Part shown: in pieces, positions 36,201-45,010 of the stretch | Position numbering within the stretch: the first letter of the stretch is position 1 | Layout: the number at the start of each line of letters is the position of its first letter | NCBI RefSeq assembly: GCF_000829415.1 | Contig: NZ_AP014637.1 | Span: forward strand, 5,287,001-5,351,000 | DNA length: 64,000 nt | Direction: 5' to 3' | Origin: Pseudomonas sp. StFLB209 | GTDB taxonomy: Bacteria > Pseudomonadota > Gammaproteobacteria > Pseudomonadales > Pseudomonadaceae | The notes under the pieces: model-generated | The model's input: only the letters and a program-made list of their open reading frames with translations | What the model was told of the DNA's origin: nothing | Databases searched by the model: none | Translations under genes and position numbers: made by a program

Positions 36201-36347
36201 CTGATAGATCGAGTTATCAGTGCCCAGTACGGTACGTGAGCCATGATCCCTGGCAATTTCTCCGGCAAAGCCTGACTGGCCAAGGGCGGTAAGGAAGCGC
36301 TCGTAGAGATCGGCCTGTCCGGTGGCGGGTTTGAGCTGGGCAATCAT
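33297..36347 (-). CDS. ydiJ: YdiJ-type D-2-hydroxyacid (D-2-hydroxyglutarate) dehydrogenase, FAD/Fe-S fusion
   Basis: 1016 residues, the usual YdiJ length. N-terminal FAD-binding PCMH domain (ILTPRGGGTGTNGQSLTDGLVVDLS, then GGMINTDASGQGSCTYGKTRDHVLDL), a vanillyl-alcohol-oxidase-type C-terminal flavin domain (MFGHVDAGVLHVRPI, then GEHGKGLRS), then an Fe-S half: CLACKSCAGQCPI binds a cluster, and CCG motifs (LPSGCCGMSGTYGHE) follow in a GlpC/HdrB-like tail. E. coli YdiJ oxidises D-2-hydroxyglutarate to 2-oxoglutarate and passes electrons on; I assign this by architecture. It is divergent from a LysR gene that probably controls it. Confidence 0.88.
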   Translation of the reverse strand: MIAQLKPATGQADLYERFLTALGQSGFAGEIARDHGSRTVLGTDNSIYQRLPQAAVFPRDRDDVEIVARLAGSPEFQQIVLTPRGGGTGTNGQSLTDGLVVDLSRHMNRILEINVEERWVRVQTGVVKDQLNAALKPHGLFFAPELSTSNRATIGGMINTDASGQGSCTYGKTRDHVLDLDTVLLGGGSVYSHVIDEDTLNTAKAGSGRAAEVYRCAQGIADEKAQLIKDIFPPLNRCLTGYDLAHLREQDGRFNLNSVLCGSEGSLGFIVEARLNVLPIPKHSILVNVRYAGFMEALRDAKALMAHKPLSIETVDSKVLMLAMQDIVWHGVAEYFPADPDTPTLGINLIEFSGDELDDVERRVHEFIEHLQTDTSVVRLGHTLAVGSAAVNRVYAMRKRAVGLLGNVKGEARPQPFVEDTAVPPEKLADFIQEFRDLLDSFGLQYGMFGHVDAGVLHVRPILDMKDQAQAALIRPISDQVAALTQKHGGLLWGEHGKGLRSQYVPGYFGELYPSLQALKAAFDPHNQLNPGKIATPATRPEAKLTLVDEVQLRGDLDRTIDERVWQHYESAVHCNGNGACYNYDPNDAMCPSWKATRNRIHSPKGRASLIREWLRLQGEQNIDVLAASVRARSASFFTGLVSKVRNSLGRRRGEQDFSHEVYEAMAGCLACKSCAGQCPIKVNVPDFRSRFLELYHTRYLRPLKDYLIGSLEFTIPYMARFPKLYNAIMAAKPVRYLLEHVAGMVDSPLLSLMDFRAACARWNVAIATPERLARLSDAQRQRTVIVVQDAFTRYFETHLAADWLELISRLGYQVYLAPFAPNGKPLQVQGFMAAFEKAAAYNSQSLRTLQAYGIPLVGLDPAMTLVYRQEYSKTLGEQAPTVLLPQEWLVDAQLPEREASGQVFRFLPHCTEKTNEPGSVGLWQKAYSRLGLKLDVLPSGCCGMSGTYGHETRNVQTSAIIYQQSWQPLVAKHGEDGGLVADGYSCRSQVKRQDGKVVLHPLQVLLAHLRGSNTQ

Positions 36348-36514
36348 GGCGGTATTTCCTGATGCTAAGACTTTTTATATGCAGAACACGTAGCCCGGGA
36401 CCAAGCCCGGATACGCTGCTATTCACGGTTAGCCGCGATTTTGCGTAAGATCCATGCGCACGGCAAATGTAAATCCTGGCCGTTTTGCATGACTTTTATG
36501 AATGAGCCCTGTGC

Positions 36515-37405
36515 ATGAATCCGCGTCGTCTTACCCCGTCCATGTCATTGCTGATCGCTTTCGAGGCGGCGGCCCGGCATGGCAGCTTCACCAAGGCCGC
36601 CGATGAGCTGGCGCTGACCCAGAGTGCGGTGAGCCGTCAGGTTCAGGCACTGGAGGCGCAGCTGGAGGTCGAGCTGTTCAAGCGCGATGGCCGGCGCATC
36701 GAACTGACCACCGCAGGCGCGCTGTACCAGCATGAACTGGCCGCCGCACTGGGGCGCATCCGCAGCGCCACCTTACAGACCATCGCCCACAAGTCGCAAA
36801 GCGGCACCTTGAGCCTGGCAGTGCTACCGACCTTTGGCTCGCGCTGGCTGCTGCCGCAGATGCATGACTTTTATGCCCGGCACCCCGGCTCGGTGGTGCA
36901 TATCCATTCGCGCATTGCCTCAGGCGACCTGAGCGCCGCTTCGGCGGATATGAATGCGCTGATTTGCGTCGGTAACGGCAGTTGGCCGGGGTACATTGCG
37001 CATCCGCTGATGGCCGAGGAACTGCTGGTGATTGCCAGCCCGAGCGCCCTGCCCGACCATGCCGGCATGCGCCCTGCGGATGTCGCCCAGCGTTCGCTGC
37101 TAAGCGTGGTATCGCGGCCCAACGCCTGGTCGGACTGGTTTGAGCATCATGGGCTGGACCACCACATCATGCGCCCGGGGCCGAGTTTTGAGGTGACCTC
37201 GCATTTGATTCAGGCGGTAGCGGCCGGGATTGGCATTGCGCTGGTGCCCAGTGTGCTGGTGCGCGATGAGCTGGCACGTGGCGAGCTGGTCAGCCTGTTT
37301 GCACCGATGGACAGCGGACGCCGCTATTACCTGGCCTATCCGACCCGCTTCCAGAACCTGCCGGCGTTGGTGGTGTTTCGGGATTGGCTGTTGAATAGTT
37401 TGTAG
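36515..37405 (+). CDS. LysR-family regulator (GcvA-like)
   Basis: 296 residues. The helix-turn-helix is LIAFEAAARHGSFTKAADELALTQSAVSRQVQALEAQL, typical of the GcvA/AmpR branch, followed by a periplasmic-binding-like effector domain (LPTFGSRWLLPQMHDFYARHPG, then VTSHLIQAVAAGIGIALVPS). It is divergent from ydiJ with a 167-bp gap, the classical arrangement for a LysR regulator and its target. Its 3' end faces the end of the dehydrogenase gene at 37424. Confidence 0.88.
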   Translation: MNPRRLTPSMSLLIAFEAAARHGSFTKAADELALTQSAVSRQVQALEAQLEVELFKRDGRRIELTTAGALYQHELAAALGRIRSATLQTIAHKSQSGTLSLAVLPTFGSRWLLPQMHDFYARHPGSVVHIHSRIASGDLSAASADMNALICVGNGSWPGYIAHPLMAEELLVIASPSALPDHAGMRPADVAQRSLLSVVSRPNAWSDWFEHHGLDHHIMRPGPSFEVTSHLIQAVAAGIGIALVPSVLVRDELARGELVSLFAPMDSGRRYYLAYPTRFQNLPALVVFRDWLLNSL

Positions 37406-37423
37406 GAGCGAGTCTGTCTGTTT

Positions 37424-38374
37424 TCAGTACCCACGCTCAAAATCCACTACATCACCCAGCGGCTGGTCTTTGTGATACCGCAGCAGGTTGGCGACGAAGT
37501 GTTCGACGATGTTGTGCCAGATCACGCCGCTGGCCGGGGATACGTGGGGCGACAGGCGCACTTTGGGGTGTTTGTAGAAGGGGTGGTCAGCCGGGGTCGG
37601 TTCTACGGCGGTGACGTCGAGGGTGGCGCGGCTGAGCTGGCCGGCGTCCAGCGCGTCGAGCAGCGCGGCTTCGTCGATCAGGCTGCCGCGGGCGATATTG
37701 ACCAGGTGCAGGCCCGGTTTGGCGTGGCTGAGCAGAGCCTTGTCGACCAGTTGCCGGGTGGATGAGGTGGCCGGTGCGGCCAGTACCACGTGGTCGGATT
37801 CGGCGAACAGTTTTTCCAGGCTTTCGGCGCGTTCGACTCCCGGTACATCGAAGGGTTTGCCCGAACGGTTCACCGCGATCACCCTGACCCCAAGCGCTTG
37901 GGCCCGCACTGCCAGGTCACGGCCGATGGCCCCAAAGCCGACGATGCCCAGCGTGCTGCCGCTCAGTTGTTGCAGCGGGAAGCGCTGCCACTGTTCGGCG
38001 CTGTCGATCCAGACCTGCGGAAACTGTTTGACCTGGGCCAGGATCGCCGCCAGGGCGAATTCGGCCACCGCCACCGAGGCTGTGCCGCGCGCCGACGACA
38101 CCGGCAATTGATCGAACAGCCAGGCCGGGTAGCCGTCGATGCCCGACGAGGTCAGTTGCACCCACTTGAGGTTGAACGGCCAGCCCGCCGGCTGCTCCGG
38201 CAGTTCCTGAGTGAGAAAATTACCGAAGAACGGCCGGGTCAACAGAATGCTCGCCTCGGGCGGCACCTGCGGCGCGCCCTGGCCGATGGCAACGATGGTG
38301 TACTCCGGCAGGCGCTGGCGCAGCAGCGCGTTGATTTCTTCATCGTGCTGGCTGGCGATCACGGTGTGGGACAT
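37424..38374 (-). CDS. D-isomer-specific 2-hydroxyacid dehydrogenase, free of Cys and internal Met
   Basis: 316-residue NAD(P)-dependent dehydrogenase. The nucleotide-binding motif is GIVGFGAIGRDLAVRA, followed by NIARGSLIDEAALLDALD (catalytic Arg region), VTAVEP (Glu) and LSPHVSPASG (His), so the Arg-Glu-His triad is complete. CAGGAA lies upstream of the ATG. The only sulfur amino acid in the protein is the initiator Met, a composition shared with other genes of this cluster and typical of proteins made during sulfur starvation. It is 81 bp downstream of the ABC ATPase gene on the same strand. Confidence 0.88.
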   Translation of the reverse strand: MSHTVIASQHDEEINALLRQRLPEYTIVAIGQGAPQVPPEASILLTRPFFGNFLTQELPEQPAGWPFNLKWVQLTSSGIDGYPAWLFDQLPVSSARGTASVAVAEFALAAILAQVKQFPQVWIDSAEQWQRFPLQQLSGSTLGIVGFGAIGRDLAVRAQALGVRVIAVNRSGKPFDVPGVERAESLEKLFAESDHVVLAAPATSSTRQLVDKALLSHAKPGLHLVNIARGSLIDEAALLDALDAGQLSRATLDVTAVEPTPADHPFYKHPKVRLSPHVSPASGVIWHNIVEHFVANLLRYHKDQPLGDVVDFERGY

Positions 38375-38455
38375 GGATCAGTTCCTGTTTGATTTGCTTG
38401 ATAAAGCGATGCTAGCAATCCGCGCGTGATGCCGAAAATGAATTAAAAATCTAAG

Positions 38456-40105
38456 CTAATATGCATTTCCATAATTAAGCGCCAACGCAGCTTCAGGTAC
38501 TTGAGTATCGAGCCAGAGCCTTCCCGGCACATCAGCGAGCAACTTCGCGGTGTAGTCGGACGACGGCGCCTGAAACACCTGCTCGCAGGCGCCCTGCTCC
38601 ACCACCTTACCGTCGCGCATCACCACGACATGATCGGAAATCTGCCGCACCACGGCCAGGTCATGGGAGATGAACAGATAACTCAGGCCCAGACGCTGCT
38701 GCAATTGCCCCAGCAGCTTGAGGATCTGCGCCTGCACCGAGGCATCCAGCGCCGACAGCGCTTCGTCGAGCACCAGCAGCTCCGGCTCCAGCGCCAGGGC
38801 ACGGGCAATCGCCACGCGCTGGCGCTGACCGCCAGACAACTCGCCGGGCTTGCGCTGCAACAGATGGGCCGGCAGTTCGACCTGCTCCAGCAGACTCGCC
38901 GCACGCGCCCGGCGTGCAGCGCGCTCGCCAATGGCAAACGCATGCAGCGGCTCGCTGATGATCTGCTCCAGGGTCCAGCGCGGGTCAAGTGACGCATAAG
39001 GGTTCTGGTAGACGATCTGAATGCGCTGGCGCAGGGGCTGCCAGGCGCGCCGCGACAGGCGGCTCAGGTCTTGCCCGGCAAACAGCAGTTGGCCACGGTC
39101 GGCCCGCTCCAGGCCGAGAATCAGCCGCGCCGTGGTCGACTTGCCCGACCCCGACTCGCCCACCAGGCTGGTGGTGCCATGGCGTAGCACATTGAAAGAC
39201 ACCTCATCGACCGCTGCGCGCCCAGGCACGCGCCAGTTGGAGAAATCCTTGCGCAGCAGATGCACCTGCAACAGCGGCTCGGCACGCAACACCCTGTCAC
39301 GGCGCGCTTGCGGTGCATCGCTCAGGGTCGGTGCCGCATCGAGCAATTGCCGGGTATAGGCGTGCGCCGGGTGCTGGAAAATCTGCTGCGCCGGGCCGCT
39401 TTCAACGATGCGCCCGCGCTGCATCACGATCAGCCGGTCAGCGCGATCCAGCGCCACCCCAAGGTCGTGGGTAATCAGCAATACCGCTGTGCCGCGCTGG
39501 CGGGCCAGGGTTTGCAGACGATCAAGCACCTGGCGCTGCACGCCGACGTCCAGCGCACTGGTGGGCTCATCGGCAATGATCAGCGGTGGGTCGTTGGCCA
39601 GCGCAATGGCGATCAGAATGCGCTGGCGCATGCCGCCCGACAACTGATGCGGATAGCTGCGCGCCACCCGCTCGACTTCATTGAGGCCAACCTGCGCCAG
39701 CAACGCTGGCACCCGTGCGCGGGCCTCGCGGCGCGCTACACCGTGTACGGTCATGGCCTCGCTGAGTTGCTGGTCGATGCGTTTTACCGGGTCCAGCGAC
39801 AGGCCGGGGTCTTGCGGCACAAAGCCCACCAGCCGGCCGCGGCGCTGACGCCACTGGCGCTCGCCCAGGCCGACCAGCTCTTCGCCGGCCAGGCGAATAC
39901 TGCCGGCTTCAATCACCGCGTTACTGGCCAACAGGCCAATCAGCGCCCCGGCCGTGGTGGACTTGCCCGAACCGGACTCACCAACCACTGCGACGATTTC
40001 CCCCGGATGGATGGCAAAACCCACCTGATCAATGCCCTCGACCCGCCCGGCGGTGCTGCAGTAACCGATGCGCAGACCTTCAACCTGCAAGATTGGCTGG
40101 CTCAT
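38456..40105 (-). CDS. Dipeptide/nickel-type ABC transporter ATPase, two fused ATPase domains
   Basis: 549 residues with two complete nucleotide-binding domains, equivalent to DppD and DppF in one chain. Walker A motifs are [14 protein letters not shown] and [14 protein letters not shown]; signature motifs are LSGGMRQR and LSGGQRQR; Walker B regions are [12 protein letters not shown] and [12 protein letters not shown]. The ATG at 40105 overlaps the preceding permease stop as ATGA and has GGAGAA upstream; an upstream frame extension to 40390 is rejected. The import substrate is set by the binding protein at 42.1 kb. Confidence 0.92.
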   Translation of the reverse strand: MSQPILQVEGLRIGYCSTAGRVEGIDQVGFAIHPGEIVAVVGESGSGKSTTAGALIGLLASNAVIEAGSIRLAGEELVGLGERQWRQRRGRLVGFVPQDPGLSLDPVKRIDQQLSEAMTVHGVARREARARVPALLAQVGLNEVERVARSYPHQLSGGMRQRILIAIALANDPPLIIADEPTSALDVGVQRQVLDRLQTLARQRGTAVLLITHDLGVALDRADRLIVMQRGRIVESGPAQQIFQHPAHAYTRQLLDAAPTLSDAPQARRDRVLRAEPLLQVHLLRKDFSNWRVPGRAAVDEVSFNVLRHGTTSLVGESGSGKSTTARLILGLERADRGQLLFAGQDLSRLSRRAWQPLRQRIQIVYQNPYASLDPRWTLEQIISEPLHAFAIGERAARRARAASLLEQVELPAHLLQRKPGELSGGQRQRVAIARALALEPELLVLDEALSALDASVQAQILKLLGQLQQRLGLSYLFISHDLAVVRQISDHVVVMRDGKVVEQGACEQVFQAPSSDYTAKLLADVPGRLWLDTQVPEAALALNYGNAY

Positions 40106-40968
40106 GGGTGTTCTCCCTGAATGTCCTGAATGGCCCGCGCCAACTGGTTGGCCGCCAGCACCACCGAAGCCAGCACCAGCCCCGGCAGCGTGGTGTACCA
40201 CCAGGCCGCGACCATATAGTTGCGTCCTTCGGAAATCAGCAGCCCCCACTCCGGTTGCGGCGGCGGCGCGCCAAAGCCGAGAAAGCTCAAGGCCGACACC
40301 GACAGCACTGCCGCACCAAACTCCAGCGCCGCCAGGGCCAGTACCGGCGCGGCGGCATGGGCAAGGATATGCCCACGAATGATCCCCCATGGCCCGACCC
40401 CGCTCACCAACGCCGCCTCGACAAACAACCGGCTGCGCCAGTGCAGCACTTCGCCGCGCACTAGGCGGGCAAAGGTCGCCACTGACGACAGGCCCACCGC
40501 CAGGGCGATGTTCAGGGTGCCGAAGCCCAGTACGGTGATGATCGCCATGGCCAGCAACAGCGACGGAATCGCCATCAACACCTCGACCATGCGCATCAAC
40601 AAGGCATCCAGCCGACCACCGAAATAGCCGGCGACCGTGCCCAGTAAGATGCCCACCAACAAGGCGATCAGCACCGCCAGCGCGGTGGCTTGCAGCGATA
40701 ACGCCGCCCCATGCACGGCGCGGCTGTAAAGGTCGCGGCCCAGATGGTCAGTGCCGAACCAGTGCTGCGCGCTGGGCGGTTGCAGCGCTTCGGCCGGCAG
40801 CCCCAGCAACGGGTCCTGGGTGCTGAATAAAGTCGGCCAGAGCGCCCAGGCCAGGGCCAGGCTCAGCACGACGATGCCCAACGGCAGCAACGGCCGTTTG
40901 CGCAGCACCGGCCGCACGCGGGCCAGCCAACCGGTACCGTTTGCGGCATATAGAACGGTGGTAGTCAT
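40102..40968 (-). CDS. ABC transporter permease, DppC/OppC type
   Basis: 288 residues, about six helices, with N-terminal WFGTDHLGRDLYSRAVHGAALSLQ typical of the OppC N-domain and an EAA-like loop (EAALVSGVGPWGIIRGHILAHAAAP). Overlaps the upstream permease and the downstream ATPase genes by 4 bp at each end (ATGA), so the three are translated as a unit. Confidence 0.9.
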   Translation of the reverse strand: MTTTVLYAANGTGWLARVRPVLRKRPLLPLGIVVLSLALAWALWPTLFSTQDPLLGLPAEALQPPSAQHWFGTDHLGRDLYSRAVHGAALSLQATALAVLIALLVGILLGTVAGYFGGRLDALLMRMVEVLMAIPSLLLAMAIITVLGFGTLNIALAVGLSSVATFARLVRGEVLHWRSRLFVEAALVSGVGPWGIIRGHILAHAAAPVLALAALEFGAAVLSVSALSFLGFGAPPPQPEWGLLISEGRNYMVAAWWYTTLPGLVLASVVLAANQLARAIQDIQGEHP

Positions 40969-41972
40969 GGGGCACCTGCGCGGATACGTGGATCAAGCAA
41001 CGGATACAGCAGGTCCACCAGCAGGTTGACCAGAATGAAGATCACCGCGGCGAGCAGCACCACGCCTTGCACCATGGGAATGTCCTGATTGCTCACCGCC
41101 GCCTGAGCCAAACGCCCGACGCCCTCACGGGAGAACACGGTTTCGGTGACCACCGACCCCGCCAGCAGATTGCCCACCAACACTCCGGACAGGCTCAACA
41201 CCGGCACCGCCGCGTTGTGCAGCAGGTGCACGAACAGCAAGCGCCGGCGGCTCAGCCCCTTGGCCAGCAGGCTTTCGGCGAACGGCTGGCGCGAGACATT
41301 GACCAGTGAGCGCAGCAGCACCTGGGCAATCACCGCCGCGGTGGGAATGGCCAGGGTCGAAGCTGGCAACACCAGCGCAGCAAAACCCTGGTTACCCATG
41401 GCCGGAAACCAGTGCAGCTTGAACGAGAAGCCTTGTAACAGCAGCAGCCCGACCCAAAACGTGGGCAACGACACCGACAACGCCGGCAGCCCGAGCAAGG
41501 CGTCGCGCAGCCAGCGCCAACGCACCAGGCTGGCGGCCAGCGCCAGACCGATACCGCCCAGTAACGCCAGGCACAACGCCAGCAGGCTCAACTGTGCGGT
41601 GGCAGGCAATGCCTGGAGCAAAGCCGCCGCCACCGGCTCGCCGCTCTGGATCGAATGACCGAAGTCCAGTTGCAGGGCTTTGTACAAGGCAATGCCGTAC
41701 TGCACCGCCAGCGGCTCGTCCAGATGGTATTCGGCGCGCAACGCCAGAATCTGCGCCTGATCCGCCGCCGAGGGTTCACCACTCTGGTTAAGCATGATGC
41801 TTACCGGGTCACTGGGCAGCGCATAGAGAATCACGAACGACACCGTGAACGCTGCCCACAGCACCACTGCGCTCTGCCACAGACGGTGCAACGCGGCAGC
41901 GATCGTCTGACGCCAAAACAATCCCTGGCCTGGCGCGCCAGGGCTGGCGGTTATCGTTGAAAGGTCAGTCAT
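40965..41972 (-). CDS. ABC transporter permease, DppB/OppB type
   Basis: 335 residues with six helices. LWAAFTVSFVILYALPSDPVSIML and the region LDEPLAVQYGIALYKALQLDFGHSI are typical of DppB-type proteins, as is the cytoplasmic loop AKGLSRRRLLFVHLLHNAAVPVL. Followed with 4-bp overlap by the DppC-type gene. The 81-bp gap before it contains half of a REP-like sequence (GCTGAAGCAGCTCCTAC). Confidence 0.9.
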   Translation of the reverse strand: MTDLSTITASPGAPGQGLFWRQTIAAALHRLWQSAVVLWAAFTVSFVILYALPSDPVSIMLNQSGEPSAADQAQILALRAEYHLDEPLAVQYGIALYKALQLDFGHSIQSGEPVAAALLQALPATAQLSLLALCLALLGGIGLALAASLVRWRWLRDALLGLPALSVSLPTFWVGLLLLQGFSFKLHWFPAMGNQGFAALVLPASTLAIPTAAVIAQVLLRSLVNVSRQPFAESLLAKGLSRRRLLFVHLLHNAAVPVLSLSGVLVGNLLAGSVVTETVFSREGVGRLAQAAVSNQDIPMVQGVVLLAAVIFILVNLLVDLLYPLLDPRIRAGAP

Positions 41973-42053
41973 TGGGTTACCTATTGGAGAGCCCCTTGGA
42001 GAGCCGTGGCCCGTTCGCTGCTGAAGCAGCTCCTACGGAGGCGCGTACGGCGT

Positions 42054-43652
42054 TCATGGCATCTGCAGCCAGGTATCGAAGAACTGCAAGCGCGACGAAG
42101 CCTCGTAATGCAGGCCATGTACCCGTTTGCCATGGGCGATCACCGTGGCCAGTTCGATCAGCGGAATCACCTGGCCCTGTTCGATCAACTCACGGCTCAC
42201 CGCGTCGACCCGTTGCTGGCGCAGCGCCGGGTCGAGGGTGGCCGCCGGAGCTTCGAGCTGTTTGTCCAGCTCGCCTGGCTGACGCTTGCCATAGTTACGC
42301 CCGTTCACATGAAACAGCGTGCGCAGCACATCCGGGTCAGCGCGGGTCAGGTTGTAGAAATGCAGGCTGATATCGCCGCTGTTCATCAGTGCGGTGACCT
42401 GGCTGATGGTGGTACGGTTCAGCCGCAGCTCAACCCCGACGCTTTTCAGTTGCTGCTGGATCAGCTCCAGAATCGGCGTGTTCTGCCAGTAATCGACCTT
42501 CAGGCTCAGGCGCTGGCCGTCCTTCTGCCGGATGCCGTCAACGCCCGGCAGCCAGCCGGCCTCATCGAGCAGCCGCTTCGCGCCGTCAGGGTCATAGGTC
42601 AGCAGCGCGGAAAAGTCCGTATAGAACGGCGTACTGCTGGCCAGCACCGAGGTCGCCGGGCGCTGGTAACGGGAAATGATGCTGCGCAGTTGCTCGCGAT
42701 CAATCGCCTTGATCAGCGCCTGACGCACCCGCAGGTCGCGGTACAACGGGTTGTTCAGGTCGGGGGTGAGGTTGTACACCACCCCAGGGTTGGCGCGGGT
42801 CAGCAAGGGGATGCCCTGAGCCTCCAGGGTTTTCTCGTTCTGCGCCACCACCCCGGTATCGACGTCGATCTGCCCGGACAACAGGCTGCCCAGCCGCACC
42901 CCGGACTCAGGCACGATGATGAACTCGATGCCGTCCAGCCAGGCCTTGCCGGTGTGCGCCGCCAGTGACGAGCCCCAGTTGTAGTCGTCACGGCGCGACA
43001 GGCTGACCTTCTGGTTGTGCACAAAACTGTCGAGTTTGAACGGCCCGCTGCCAATCAACTTGCCTTGGCAACGCTCGGCCGGGTCGCTGGCCAGCGTGGC
43101 CGGTGCCAGCAATCCCAGGCTCATGGTCGAGGTGGCCTGCAGGAACTGCGCATTGGGTTGTTTGAACTCAATGACCAGGGTACGGCTGTCGGGGGTGTCG
43201 ATGCGCTGCAGGCCCGTCAGATACGTACCGGCCAGGATCGAGCGGGCGCCCAGGGCGATGATCTTCTCGAAGTTGGCCTTGACCGCCTGGGCATCCAGTG
43301 GCGAGCCATCGCTGAAGCTCACCCCGTCGCGCAGGTAAAAGGTAAAGCGCCGGGACTCGGCGTCGATCTCCCAGCGGCTGGCCAGCCACGGCACGATCTC
43401 GCCAGTCTGTGGGTCCTGGTCGGTCAGCGAATCGACCAGTTGCCGACCGACATTCAACGCGGTGTTATTGCCGGCCTGATGCGGATCGACACAATTGGGG
43501 TCGCCATCCAGCGCGACCTTCAGCACCCCGCCACTGACCGGCGTGCCGACCGCCGCCTGGCTGGCAGGCGGCGGCGACTCGCCACAGCCGGCCAGCAGCA
43601 AGGCTAATGCCAGCGCGGCGGGTTTGAACAACGTTTGCACCGGTTTGCTCAT
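42054..43652 (-). CDS. Dipeptide-type ABC transporter substrate-binding lipoprotein
   Basis: 532 residues of the SBP_bac_5 family. The N-terminus ends in a lipobox (ALLLAGC, Cys23), so it is a lipid-anchored binding protein. Family features are RFTFYLRDGVSFSDGSPLDAQAVKANFEKI and LIKAIDREQLRSII. Only four Met and three Cys including the lipidated one, so it is also poor in sulfur. Its ATG overlaps the monooxygenase stop (ATGA). The family takes peptides, opines, glutathione and similar molecules; an organosulfur ligand is likely from the context but not shown. Confidence 0.88.
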   Translation of the reverse strand: MSKPVQTLFKPAALALALLLAGCGESPPPASQAAVGTPVSGGVLKVALDGDPNCVDPHQAGNNTALNVGRQLVDSLTDQDPQTGEIVPWLASRWEIDAESRRFTFYLRDGVSFSDGSPLDAQAVKANFEKIIALGARSILAGTYLTGLQRIDTPDSRTLVIEFKQPNAQFLQATSTMSLGLLAPATLASDPAERCQGKLIGSGPFKLDSFVHNQKVSLSRRDDYNWGSSLAAHTGKAWLDGIEFIIVPESGVRLGSLLSGQIDVDTGVVAQNEKTLEAQGIPLLTRANPGVVYNLTPDLNNPLYRDLRVRQALIKAIDREQLRSIISRYQRPATSVLASSTPFYTDFSALLTYDPDGAKRLLDEAGWLPGVDGIRQKDGQRLSLKVDYWQNTPILELIQQQLKSVGVELRLNRTTISQVTALMNSGDISLHFYNLTRADPDVLRTLFHVNGRNYGKRQPGELDKQLEAPAATLDPALRQQRVDAVSRELIEQGQVIPLIELATVIAHGKRVHGLHYEASSRLQFFDTWLQMP

Positions 43653-44995
43653 GCCACCTGCCCCGCTGTATGACGGTTGCGAATGTACGGCAAGCCCAGA
43701 TTGTCGCGCAGGGTCTGGCCTTGGTATTCGGTGCGAAACAGCCCGCGGCGCTGCAACTCCGGCACCACCTCTTTGGCGAAGCCTTCGATGCCTTGGTGCA
43801 GCCCGGAAAACATCACATTGAAGCCGTCGGCAGCATCGGCCTCGAACCAGCCTTGCAGGTCGTCGGCGATGCTCTGGGCGGTGCCGATCAGAATCCGGTG
43901 GCCGCCGGCGGTGAGCTTGTTGAACAGCTCACGCACGGTGGGCCGTTCACGGCGAATCAGCTCGAACACCAGTTTCTGCCGGCTCTTGTGAGTATTGGTG
44001 TCGAACTGCTCCGGCGGCAGCGGCACCACTTCGTCGAACGGCAGCTCGGACAAATCAAAGCCCAGGCTGGCGAACTTCGAGATGCTGCGCAGAAAGGTTT
44101 TCGGTTCCAGCAGTTCCTGCAACTGGTCATAGCGGGCCTGCGCCTCAGCCTGGGTCTTGCCGACCACCGGAGAAACGCCGGGCAGGATCTTCAAGTGATC
44201 GGGGTCGCGGCCGAATTCTGCCGCCCGCGCCTTGATCTCGCGGTAGAACGTCTGGCCCTGCTCGATGGTGTGCTGGGCGGTGAAAATCAGCTCACCGGCC
44301 CGCGCCGCCAAGGCACGCCCGGAGTCCGACGAGCCGGCCTGGGCGATCACCGGATAACCCTGCACGGGACGTGCGGCATTGAGCGGGCCACGGACCTGAA
44401 AGTGCTTGCCGTGGTGGTCGAGCACATGCAGCTTGGCGGTGTCGAGAAAACGCCCGCTGGCCTTGTCTTGCACAAAGGCATCATCGGCGTAGCTGTCCCA
44501 CAGGCCAGTGACCACGTCGTAAAACTCTTCGGCGCGCTGGTAACGATCAGCGTGCAACACATGGGCGTCGAGATTGAAATTCTCACCGCCGCCCAGCGAC
44601 GTCACCAAGTTCCAGCCGACCCGGCCACCGCTGAGGTGGTCGATATTGGCCAGTTTGCGGGCCACGTTGTAAGGCTCGTTGTAGGTGGTGCTGGCGGTGC
44701 CGATCAGGCCGATATGCCGGGTGACCAGGGCCAGTGCCGGGAGCAGGATCAACGGGTCCCAGCGCACGCTGTTGGGGCCGCGCTCCAGCACCGCCAGGTC
44801 CGGTTCGACATTGACCGTGTCATTGAAGAACAGCGCATGAAAGCGCGCTGCTTCGAGGGTCTCGGCGATCCAGCGAAAGTGCCCGAAGTCGCGAAACGAG
44901 TCAGGTGCGGCGCTCTCGTGGCGCCAGGCCGAACCCATGATGCCGGCGCTGGGGATGAAGGCGCCGAGCAATAGTTGTTTCTGCGTTGTGCTCAT
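43649..44995 (-). CDS. FMN-dependent monooxygenase, NtaA/SnaA/DszA family (LLM class)
   Basis: 448-residue flavin monooxygenase with a luciferase-like TIM barrel. Family motifs include AWRHESAAPDSFRDFGHFRWIAETLEAARFHALFFND, GRVGWNLVTSLGGGENFN and PVIAQAGSSDSGRALAARAGELIFT. Relatives cleave C-N or C-S bonds (nitrilotriacetate, dibenzothiophene sulfone, sulfides) using FMNH2 from a separate reductase, which is not in the window. No Cys and only three Met. AGGAG precedes the ATG. Placed between the TonB receptor and the lipoprotein genes, so it likely attacks what these import. Confidence 0.9.
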   Translation of the reverse strand: MSTTQKQLLLGAFIPSAGIMGSAWRHESAAPDSFRDFGHFRWIAETLEAARFHALFFNDTVNVEPDLAVLERGPNSVRWDPLILLPALALVTRHIGLIGTASTTYNEPYNVARKLANIDHLSGGRVGWNLVTSLGGGENFNLDAHVLHADRYQRAEEFYDVVTGLWDSYADDAFVQDKASGRFLDTAKLHVLDHHGKHFQVRGPLNAARPVQGYPVIAQAGSSDSGRALAARAGELIFTAQHTIEQGQTFYREIKARAAEFGRDPDHLKILPGVSPVVGKTQAEAQARYDQLQELLEPKTFLRSISKFASLGFDLSELPFDEVVPLPPEQFDTNTHKSRQKLVFELIRRERPTVRELFNKLTAGGHRILIGTAQSIADDLQGWFEADAADGFNVMFSGLHQGIEGFAKEVVPELQRRGLFRTEYQGQTLRDNLGLPYIRNRHTAGQVA

Positions 44996-45010
44996 GAAAG
45001 CTCCTACAGA

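Noticed and set aside
40106..40390. 95-residue N-terminal extension of the ABC ATPase
   Set aside because: Gly/Ala-rich out-of-frame reading of the permease gene; the ATG at 40105 has a ribosome binding site and an ATGA overlap.
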